From assembly GCF_014656095.1 (NCBI RefSeq), contig NZ_BNBT01000057.1, positions 1 to 46,336 of the forward strand: a stretch of 46,336 nucleotides of DNA, given 5' to 3'. The translations under genes and the position numbers were made by a program. The notes beneath the pieces were generated by a model that ran no database searches, was not told where the DNA came from, and was given only the letters and a program-made list of their open reading frames with translations. Of the stretch, positions 24,405 to 31,261 are shown in pieces; the first letter of the stretch is position 1, and the number at the start of each line of letters is the position of its first letter. The DNA comes from Streptomyces longispororuber (lineage in GTDB: Bacteria > Actinomycetota > Actinomycetes > Streptomycetales > Streptomycetaceae).

Positions 24405-25039
24405 CCGAAGATCTCTTCCTGCTGCGCGACGGCCTGGTGCGGATGCTGGAGGCGTTCGACTTCGAGATCGCGGCTGCCGTCGAGTCCGGGCCCGAGCTGT
24501 CCAAGGCCCTCGCGGAGCTGGAGCCGGACGTCGCCGTCGTCGACGTCCGGCTGCCGCCGTCGCACACCGACGAGGGCCTGCAGTGCGCCCTCGCCGCGCG
24601 CCGGGCCCGGCCGGGGCTGCCGGTGCTCGTCCTGTCCCAGCACGTCGAGCAGTTGTACGCGCGCGAGCTCCTCGCCGACGGCAACGGCGGGGTCGGCTAC
24701 CTCCTGAAGGACCGGGTCTTCGACGCGGAGCAGTTCGTCGACGCGGTACGCCGGGTCGCCGCGGGCGGCACCGCCATGGACCCCACGGTCATCCAGCAGC
24801 TCCTCACGCGGCGCTCCGGCAACGAGCCGCTGGGCGCGCTGACCCCGCGCGAGCGCGAGGTCCTGGAGCTGATGGCGCAGGGCCGCTCCAACGCCGCGAT
24901 CGCCGCGCAGCTCGTGGTGACCGAGCGGGCCATCGCCAAGCACACGTCCAACATCTTCGCGAAGCTCGGCCTGCCGGTCTCGGACGACGACAACCGCCGT
25001 GTCCTCGCGGTCCTCGCCTTCCTCGACCAAGGGCGCTGA
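24389..25039 (+). CDS. NarL/LuxR-type response regulator
   Basis: A 216-residue partner of the kinase. The receiver domain has the acidic pair Glu7/Asp8, the phospho-acceptor Asp52 (VAVVDVRLPP) and the conserved Lys in GYLLKDRV. The C-terminal LuxR helix-turn-helix is LTPREREVLELMAQGRSNAAIA...VTERAIAKHTSNIFAKLGL. The only sensible start is TTG 24389, giving MRVVLAEDLFLLRDG, with GGAG 5 nt upstream inside the kinase gene. The 16-nt overlap with the kinase means tight coupling. Targets are unknown; the divergent MMPL transporter is the nearest candidate. Confidence 0.93.
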   Translation: MRVVLAEDLFLLRDGLVRMLEAFDFEIAAAVESGPELSKALAELEPDVAVVDVRLPPSHTDEGLQCALAARRARPGLPVLVLSQHVEQLYARELLADGNGGVGYLLKDRVFDAEQFVDAVRRVAAGGTAMDPTVIQQLLTRRSGNEPLGALTPREREVLELMAQGRSNAAIAAQLVVTERAIAKHTSNIFAKLGLPVSDDDNRRVLAVLAFLDQGR

Positions 25040-25125
25040 GCAACCGCCGTCGTCCGTACGGGATTTCCCCCCGGGAACTTCCCGTCGCTTTGAACGCCGT
25101 GGGTGCGTGGCGCGTACGTAGTCCC

Positions 25126-26628
25126 ATGGGACGCACCACACGACGCACGTCACGAAAACGATCGAAGCTGGCCGGCCGGGCGATCACCGCGTCGGCGGCG
25201 CTCATCCTGGGCGGCGGCGGACTCGTCGCGGTGAATGTCTACGCGAACGCCGAGGAGAGCCCGCCGTCGGACGTCCGGGGCCGGAGCCAGGCCCAGGCGG
25301 CCGGGGCGGAGGCCACCACGATCCGCTGCCCCGACGTGGGCAACGAGCTGCCCGACGTCCCGGCGGACGCCCGGGCCGAGGTGGACCGCGAACTCGCCGC
25401 CCTGGACACGCAGATCACCCAGGCCTACGCGCGGTTCGCCGAGGCCGACACCGCCGGGGAGCGCACCGCCGTCCTCGGGCCGCTGGAGGAGCGGCGGCGA
25501 CCGGCCATCGACACCATCCAGGCCGCGATCGAACGCGGCGGCCCCGAGCCCGCACGGGAGGGCCTCGACAAGCTCGACAGGCTCGACGGCATGGCGCCGT
25601 GCACGCTGCGCGCCGACGACGACGGTCCGCCGGGCGGCGGGCAGGACCAGGAACCCGGTCAGGAGCAGGACCAGGATCAGGACCAGGGACCCGACCAGGG
25701 GCAGGGCCAGGACCAGGGCCCCGGTCAGGGGCAGGCGGGGAACGGGCCCGAGGCCGGGGACTTCGTCGACATCACCTCCGTACGGCCCAACGTCCAGAAG
25801 CCCCGCAAGCAGCGCGGCGCGTCACGCGGCACCTTCACCACGCGCTGCGGCACCAACCGGAACGGCAAGTTCAACCCCGACAACGTCATCGTCGCGCCCG
25901 GCGTGAGCAACGGCGCCCACCACATGCACGACTACGTCGGCAACCAGGAGACCGACGCGTTCTCCAGCGACCGGGAACTCGCCGGCGGCCGGACGAGCTG
26001 CCGCAACCAGGGCGACAAGTCGACGTACTACTGGCCGGTGCTGCGGCTCCAGAACGGCACCGACGAGGACGACGCCGACGCGGACGGCGGCGGCCGGGAC
26101 AAGAACGTGGGCGAGATCCAGACGCCGGAGCAGGTGACGCTGGAGTTCGTCGGCAGTCCGGTCGGCAAGGTGACCGCGATGCCGCGGTTCCTGCGCGTCA
26201 TCACCGGTGACGCCAAGGCGTTCACCAACGGCGACGCGAACGCCAACGCCTCGTGGAGCTGCACCGGGTTCGAGAACCGGCAGCTCAAGGACAAGTACCC
26301 GATCTGTCCCGAGGGCAGTGAGGTGGTGCGCACGTTCGCCTTCCAGAGCTGCTGGGACGGGCGCAACACGGACAGCGCCAACCACCGTACGCACGTGGCC
26401 TTCGCCGACCCGCGCAGCGGGCGCTGCCCCCGTGGTTTCCGCGCCATTCCGCAGCTCGTGCAGCGCGTGGTGTACGACGTGCCGCCGGGGCCCGGGTTCG
26501 CCGTCGACTCCTTCCCGGAGCAACTGCACAAGCCGGTCACCGACCACGGTGACTTCATCAACGTCTTCGACGAGCGGTTGATGCGGCGGGTGGCGCAGTG
26601 CATCAATGAGAACCGCCGGTGCAGTTAG
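25126..26628 (+). CDS. Secreted DUF1996 domain protein
   Basis: A 500-residue protein. A basic n-region with several Arg/Lys leads into a hydrophobic segment (about residues 20-38), which is a signal peptide or anchor. Residues ~45-165 form a helical region. Residues ~170-205 are a Gln/Asp/Gly/Pro low-complexity linker of repeated GQDQ-like words. The DUF1996 domain follows, with HHMHDYVGN (His265, His266, His268), many cysteines, and the closing DHGDFINVFDERLMRRVAQCI. DUF1996 proteins are secreted and found in actinobacteria and fungi. Their activity is unknown to me, though the conserved His cluster suggests metal binding or catalysis. ATG 25126 has no clear ribosome site. Confidence 0.85.
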   Translation: MGRTTRRTSRKRSKLAGRAITASAALILGGGGLVAVNVYANAEESPPSDVRGRSQAQAAGAEATTIRCPDVGNELPDVPADARAEVDRELAALDTQITQAYARFAEADTAGERTAVLGPLEERRRPAIDTIQAAIERGGPEPAREGLDKLDRLDGMAPCTLRADDDGPPGGGQDQEPGQEQDQDQDQGPDQGQGQDQGPGQGQAGNGPEAGDFVDITSVRPNVQKPRKQRGASRGTFTTRCGTNRNGKFNPDNVIVAPGVSNGAHHMHDYVGNQETDAFSSDRELAGGRTSCRNQGDKSTYYWPVLRLQNGTDEDDADADGGGRDKNVGEIQTPEQVTLEFVGSPVGKVTAMPRFLRVITGDAKAFTNGDANANASWSCTGFENRQLKDKYPICPEGSEVVRTFAFQSCWDGRNTDSANHRTHVAFADPRSGRCPRGFRAIPQLVQRVVYDVPPGPGFAVDSFPEQLHKPVTDHGDFINVFDERLMRRVAQCINENRRCS

Positions 26629-26689
26629 CTTCGCGGCCGCGCCCCGCGGCTGTGCTCCGCGGTTGCGCTCCGCCGGGGCGCGGGTTCTC

Positions 26690-26742
26690 CTGCGGGCCGT
26701 GTGTGGCTGGTCGCGCAGTTCCCCGCGCCCCTTCGGGGCGCT
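26690..26742. repeat. Dispersed intergenic repeat, copy 2
   Basis: Homologous to the reverse complement of 908-960. It includes GGTCGCGCAGTTCCCCGCGC followed by CCCTTCGGGGCGC, a sequence widely seen between Streptomyces genes. Lies between the convergent DUF1996 and small secreted protein genes. Confidence 0.65.
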
Positions 26743-26748
26743 CACGCG

Positions 26749-27153
26749 TCAGCCCTGGTGATGCTCGGTGCGTTCCAGGGTTCCGCCCAGGTGGGTGCGG
26801 AGGGCTGTGAGGACCTGGGGGGTGCCCACCGCCACCCATTTGCGGCCCACCAGGTACGTGCCGCCGTAGTCCTTGGCCTGGTTGAGCCAGTCGCGTTCGC
26901 CGCGGTCGGTGGCGAAGGTGGCGAGGACGAAGCGGCCGTCGCCGGTGCGGCAGTCGGCCTGCCGCAGCTCCTCCGCGTCCGTCTGCACGGCGGGCGCGCA
27001 CTCGGCCTTCGCCGCCAGCTCCTCCAGGGTGCCGGTCGCCGTCGGCGGGACCCGCTCACCGGGGGCGTCGCCGTCGGCCGCGAGACCCGCGGCGATCACC
27101 AGGCCGATCGCGGTGGCCGAAACCGCCCCCGCCGCCCACACCATGCTCCTCAT
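26749..27153 (-). CDS. Small secreted/membrane-anchored hypothetical protein
   Basis: A 134-residue protein with an N-terminal hydrophobic segment (VWAAGAVSATAIGLVIAAGLA), likely a signal peptide or anchor. The exported part has two cysteines (CAPAV... and ADCRTGDG) that could form a disulfide, and a mixed alpha/beta pattern around RFVLATFATDRGERDWLNQA and KWVAVGTPQVL. No family is recognised. ATG 27153 has GGGAG about 7 nt upstream. It is divergent from the GH89 gene, with only 118 bp between starts. Confidence 0.75.
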   Translation of the reverse strand: MRSMVWAAGAVSATAIGLVIAAGLAADGDAPGERVPPTATGTLEELAAKAECAPAVQTDAEELRQADCRTGDGRFVLATFATDRGERDWLNQAKDYGGTYLVGRKWVAVGTPQVLTALRTHLGGTLERTEHHQG

Positions 27154-27271
27154 CCGTCACTCCCGTCCCGCCAGGCGATGTGAACGCGCCGTGTCCGTTC
27201 GTACCGTTCCGCCCCCGCTGACCGCGCGGATACCGTGCGCCGCAGCCATCGACGTGACGCAGGGGGTACAC

Positions 27272-30200
27272 ATGGACGGACCAACGCGACGCTCGGTACT
27301 CGGCACCGCCGGCGCCCTCGGCCTCACCGGCCTGGGCGCCGCCTACGGCCCCGCCCTCCCGGCCCGCGCGGCCGACGACCCCGTACGGGGCCCCGCCTTC
27401 GATACGGACGCGGCGCGCGCCGTGCTCAATCGGCGACTTCCGCACCACGCGGACCAGTTCCGGCTCAGACTCGTCCCGGCCACCCAGGGCCGGGACCGCT
27501 TCCGCGTGTCGGGCTCCCCGGGGCGCGTCGAGGTGACCGGGACCACTCCGGCCGTACTGCTCACGGGTGTGCACTGGTACCTGAAGTACGTCTGCGACGC
27601 GCTCATCACCTGGAACGGCGACCAGCTCGACCTGCCCCGGCGGCTGCCCGCGCCCGCGCGCCCGCTGACGCGCTCCACCGCGCTCCCCCACCGGTTCGCG
27701 CTCAACGACACCAACGACGGCTACACCGCGCCGTACGCGGACTGGCCGTACTGGGAGCGCATGATCGACATCCTGGCGCTGCACGGCTGCAACGAGGTGT
27801 TCGTCATCGCGGGCATGGAGGACGTCTACCACCGCCTCCTGAAGGACTTCCGCTACACCGACGCCGAGTCCCGCTCCTGGCTGCCCGCGCCCTCGCACCA
27901 GCCGTGGTGGCTGCTGCAGAACCTGTCCGGCTACGGCGGCCCGCTCTCGCCCGAGCTCATCGCCCGGCGCGCCGCGCTGGGGCGGCGGATCGTGGACCGG
28001 CTGCGCGAGCTGGGCATGGCGCCGGTGCTGCCCGGCTACTACGGGCACGTCCCGGACGGCTTCGTCGAGCGCAACGGCGGGGACGCGCGGGTCATACCCC
28101 AGGGCACCTGGCACGGCTTCGAGCGCCCCGACTGGCTCGACCCGCGCACGGACGCCTTCGCCCGGGTCGCCGCGTCCTTCTACCGCCACCAGCGGGAGGT
28201 GTTCGGCGCGGCCGGGCACTTCAAGATGGACCTGCTGCACGAGGGCGGCACCGCGGGCGACGTGCCGGTGCCGGACGCCGCGCGCGGTGTGGAGCGGGCC
28301 CTGCGCGCCGCGCACCCCGACGGGATCTGGGTGATCCTCGGCTGGCAGGAGAACCCGCTGCCCGAGCTGCTCGACGCCGTCGACAAGACGAAGATGCTGA
28401 TCGTCGACGGCGTCTCCGACCGGTACACGAGCGTCACCGACCGCGAGAAGGACTGGGGCTCCACGCCGTACTGCTTCGGCACGATCCCCAACTTCGGCGG
28501 GCGCACCACCATCGGCGCCCGTACGCACCTGTGGCAGGAGAAGTTCTTCGCCTGGCGCGACAAGCCCGGCAGCGCGCTCGCCGGCACCGCGTACCTGCCG
28601 GAGGCCACCGACCGCGACCCCGCCGCCTTCGAGCTGTTCTCCGAACTGGCCTGGCGCGACGACCTGGACCGGGCGGCGTGGTTCCCCGCCTACGCCGACC
28701 TCCGCTACGGCGGGCGCGACCGGGCCGCCCGCGCCGCGTGGCGCGCCCTGCGCGACACGGCGTACCGGCACACGGCGCTGGAGCGCAGCGACCCGCACGA
28801 CTCGCTGTTCGCCGCCCGGCCCGACCTGTCCGCGAACCGCGCCGCCGAGTACGCGCCGCGCGCCCTCACCTACGACCCCGCCCGCTTCGACGCCGCGCTC
28901 GCCGGGCTGCTCGGCGTGGCGCCCGGGCTGCGCCGCAGCGCCGCGTACCGGTACGACCTCGTGGACGTGGCCCGCCAGGCCCTCGCCCACCGCAGCCGCC
29001 AGCTCCTGCCCCAGCTCAGGTCGGCGTACGAGCGCAAGGACCAGGACACCTTCCGGGCCCTGTCGACGCTGTGGCTGCGGCTGATGCGGCTCGCCGACGA
29101 CGTCACGGGCGCCCACGAGGCGTTCCTGCTCGGCCCCTGGATCGAGGACGCGCGGCGGCTCGCGACGAACGACACCGAGCGCGCCGAGTTCGAGCGCACC
29201 GCGAAGGTCCTCATCACGGTGTGGGGCGACCGCCCCACCTCGGAGGGCGGCAAGCTGCACGACTACGGCAACCGCGAGTGGAACGGCCTGCTGCGCGACT
29301 TCTACACCCCCCGCTGGCAGCGCTGGCTGGACGAGCTCGCCGACGCGCTCGCGGCCGGGCGCCCGCCCCGGGCGGTGGACTGGTTCGGCACGTTCGAGGA
29401 GCCGTGGACGCGCGAGCGCAAGGACTATCCGCTGCGGCCGGTCACGGACGCGTACCGCACCGCCGACCGCGTCCGCGACGTCCTCGCCCGCGCGCCCTAC
29501 CAGGGCTCCCTGGACGTCACCGCCGAGCCGCCCGCGTTCCCGCCCGGCGGCAGCGCCCGCGTCGAAGCCCGCTTCCGCAACGTCAACGGGCTGCGCGCCA
29601 CCGGCCGCGTCGACTTCGCGCTGACCGGCGTCGACGCCGTGCCCGAAGGACCGACGTCCCTGCCCGGCGTGGCCCCGGGCGGCACCGGCACGGTCGCCTG
29701 GCGCGTCACCGCCCCCGACACCCCGCTCGACCGGCCCCTGCGCCCGCTGCCCTACACCCTCACCGCGCGGTACGGCCCCCTGGGCGAGAAGCGCGTCCGG
29801 GCCGTGCACGAGGGCACCCTCTTCGTGGCGGGGCCGATCGGCCCCGGCTGGCGCACGTACACCACCAACGACGCCGTCTTCGGTGAGCTGGACGGGCGGT
29901 ACGCGATCCACGGCGGCGGCGCGGACCTGTGGCGGGCCACGGCCGAGTTCGGCACCCTCTACCGGCTCGGGGCCCTGCGCGACGGCGTCTCCGTCACGGT
30001 GCGCGTCGACTCCCAGGCGGCCACGGGACCCTGGGCCCGCGCGGGCCTCATCGTCCGCAACTCCCTGTCCACGCCCGGCTCCCCCGGCTTCCTCAACCTG
30101 GCCGTGACCCCCGCGAACGGGGTGGTCCTCTCCTACGACACCACCGGCGACGGCACCCTGGACACCTACCGGCGCCTCACCGGGGTGAAGGCACCGGTGC

Positions 30201-30397
30201 TGCTGCGGCTCACCCGGGCGGGCACGTCCTTCACGGGCGAGCTGTCCACGGACGACGGGACGACCTGGCGCACGGTCGCCACCGTGCCCGTCCCCGGTGT
30301 GACCGCGACCCAGGACGCAGGGATGTTCATGACGGCCACCAACGGCGGCACGGAGGCCCGCGGCACAGCGGAGTTCAGCGCCTGGCGCATCACCTGA
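27272..30397 (+). CDS. Tat-exported GH89 alpha-N-acetylglucosaminidase
   Basis: A 1041-residue secreted glycosidase of the NAGLU family, which removes terminal alpha-linked N-acetylglucosamine. A Tat-type signal (TRRSVLGTAGALGLTGLGAA) ends near ALPARA-A. It is followed by the small N-terminal domain, then the catalytic barrel with FALNDTNDGYTAPYADWPYWERMID and HGCNEVFVIAG. The expected catalytic pair is Glu324 (LLHEGG) and Glu444 (YLPEA); the 120-residue spacing is close to that in human NAGLU. The helical C-terminal GH89 domain includes TVWGDRPTSEGGKLHDYGNREWNGLL. Residues ~740-1041 add Ig-like and concanavalin-like beta domains absent from human NAGLU. ATG 27272 has AGGGGG upstream. Confidence 0.92.
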   Translation: MDGPTRRSVLGTAGALGLTGLGAAYGPALPARAADDPVRGPAFDTDAARAVLNRRLPHHADQFRLRLVPATQGRDRFRVSGSPGRVEVTGTTPAVLLTGVHWYLKYVCDALITWNGDQLDLPRRLPAPARPLTRSTALPHRFALNDTNDGYTAPYADWPYWERMIDILALHGCNEVFVIAGMEDVYHRLLKDFRYTDAESRSWLPAPSHQPWWLLQNLSGYGGPLSPELIARRAALGRRIVDRLRELGMAPVLPGYYGHVPDGFVERNGGDARVIPQGTWHGFERPDWLDPRTDAFARVAASFYRHQREVFGAAGHFKMDLLHEGGTAGDVPVPDAARGVERALRAAHPDGIWVILGWQENPLPELLDAVDKTKMLIVDGVSDRYTSVTDREKDWGSTPYCFGTIPNFGGRTTIGARTHLWQEKFFAWRDKPGSALAGTAYLPEATDRDPAAFELFSELAWRDDLDRAAWFPAYADLRYGGRDRAARAAWRALRDTAYRHTALERSDPHDSLFAARPDLSANRAAEYAPRALTYDPARFDAALAGLLGVAPGLRRSAAYRYDLVDVARQALAHRSRQLLPQLRSAYERKDQDTFRALSTLWLRLMRLADDVTGAHEAFLLGPWIEDARRLATNDTERAEFERTAKVLITVWGDRPTSEGGKLHDYGNREWNGLLRDFYTPRWQRWLDELADALAAGRPPRAVDWFGTFEEPWTRERKDYPLRPVTDAYRTADRVRDVLARAPYQGSLDVTAEPPAFPPGGSARVEARFRNVNGLRATGRVDFALTGVDAVPEGPTSLPGVAPGGTGTVAWRVTAPDTPLDRPLRPLPYTLTARYGPLGEKRVRAVHEGTLFVAGPIGPGWRTYTTNDAVFGELDGRYAIHGGGADLWRATAEFGTLYRLGALRDGVSVTVRVDSQAATGPWARAGLIVRNSLSTPGSPGFLNLAVTPANGVVLSYDTTGDGTLDTYRRLTGVKAPVLLRLTRAGTSFTGELSTDDGTTWRTVATVPVPGVTATQDAGMFMTATNGGTEARGTAEFSAWRIT

Positions 30398-30411
30398 GGC
30401 GCCCCCCTTAC

Positions 30412-30437
30412 CCGCCCGCCCTGTACGGGGCGGGCGG
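30412..30437 (+). terminator. GH89 gene terminator
   Basis: Perfect 10-bp stem CCGCCCGCCC (30412-30421) / GGGCGGGCGG (30428-30437) with a TGTACG loop, 15 nt after the stop. Confidence 0.75.
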
Positions 30438-30454
30438 ACGACCACGGCGAGACG

Positions 30455-30562
30455 GGGACGATCCAGCCCGTCCGGCGCTTGAGGACGAGGCGCGGAGCGC
30501 CGGAAAACGGGGGTCCAGGAGGCGAAGCCCGCTGGTTTCGGGAAAGGGGCGGGCCTGGGGCG
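30455..30562 (+). repeat. Dispersed GATCCAGCCCGTCCGGCG repeat, copy A
   Basis: About 105 bp containing GATCCAGCCCGTCCGGCGCT, GAGGACGAGGCGC.GAGCGCC and a later GGCG.AGCCC block. It aligns in the same orientation with 31100-31205. Similar elements are scattered between genes in many Streptomyces. It ends about 34 bp before the TPR gene start. Confidence 0.7.
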
Positions 30563-30595
30563 CCCCCGCGCGGCCCCCCGTGCCACAGTGCCCCC

Positions 30596-31093
30596 ATGAA
30601 CGAAGACTGGGAACACCGCATCGCCACCGCCTGGGCCGAATTCGACGCCTACGGCGAGGCCCGCGCCGAGGAGTTCAGGGCCCGCATAGCCGAGCTGACC
30701 GACGAACTCCCGCCCGACAGCCCCCTCGCCCCCTTCGAACGCGCCTGCGCCTACGACTCCACCGGCCACTCCGACAAGGCCGTCCCCCTCTACCGGGAGG
30801 CCCTGGAGCGCGGCATCAGCGGCTACCGGCGCCGCCGTACCGTCATCCAGCTCGCCAGCTCCCTGCGCAACACCGGCCACGTCGACGAGGGCATCGCCCT
30901 GCTCACCCCCGAACTGGACGCACCGAGCGACGAGTTGGACGACGCCGTCCGGGCGACCCTCGCCCTGTGCCTGGCGGACGTCGGCCGCGCCCGCGAGGGC
31001 GTCGGCCTCGCCGTCGGCGCCCTCGCCCGGCACCTGCCCCGCTACCAGCGCTCGATGGCCGCCTACGCCCGCCGCCTCAGAGCGGACGGATGA
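30596..31093 (+). CDS. Tetratricopeptide repeat protein
   Basis: A 165-residue soluble helical protein. TPR-like pairs are visible: FERACAYDSTGHSDKAVPLYREALERGI, then RRTVIQLASSLRNTGHVDEGIALL, then DDAVRATLALCLADVGRAREGVGLAVGAL. It ends with the HLPRYQRSMAAYARRL helix. Proteins of this size and form are common single genes in Streptomyces and probably act as small scaffolds; the partner is unknown. ATG 30596 starts the conserved part (MNEDWEHRIATAW); the ribosome site is weak. It lies alone between two direct copies of a dispersed repeat. Confidence 0.85.
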   Translation: MNEDWEHRIATAWAEFDAYGEARAEEFRARIAELTDELPPDSPLAPFERACAYDSTGHSDKAVPLYREALERGISGYRRRRTVIQLASSLRNTGHVDEGIALLTPELDAPSDELDDAVRATLALCLADVGRAREGVGLAVGALARHLPRYQRSMAAYARRLRADG

Positions 31094-31099
31094 CGACGA

Positions 31100-31205
31100 G
31101 GACGGACGGATCCAGCCCGTCCGGCGTTTGTGGACAAGGCGCGAAGCGCCGATGGAGCGGCGCCCAGGGGCGGCAGCCCCTGGTCCCGGAAGAGGGGCAC
31201 CCCTG
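31100..31205 (+). repeat. Dispersed GATCCAGCCCGTCCGGCG repeat, copy B
   Basis: Begins 7 bp after the TPR gene stop. It shares GGATCCAGCCCGTCCGGCGT, GGCGCGAAGCGCC and GGGGCGGCAGCCCC-like blocks with copy A in the same orientation. The GGGGCGGCAGCCCC part can fold and may end TPR gene transcription. Confidence 0.7.
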
Positions 31206-31261
31206 CGAGGGCACCGGGCCCCGCCGGGTGACCGTCGGCGCATTCGCTCGTTTTGCCGAAC

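Noticed and set aside
30455..31205. Possible composite transposon formed by the two direct repeats
   Set aside because: No transposase, no terminal inverted repeats and no target-site duplication; the elements resemble common dispersed intergenic repeats.
27056..31243. A 1395-codon open frame antisense to the GH89 gene
   Set aside because: It is the mirror frame of a well-supported coding gene in very high GC DNA, runs through a terminator and a dispersed repeat, and shows no family motif.
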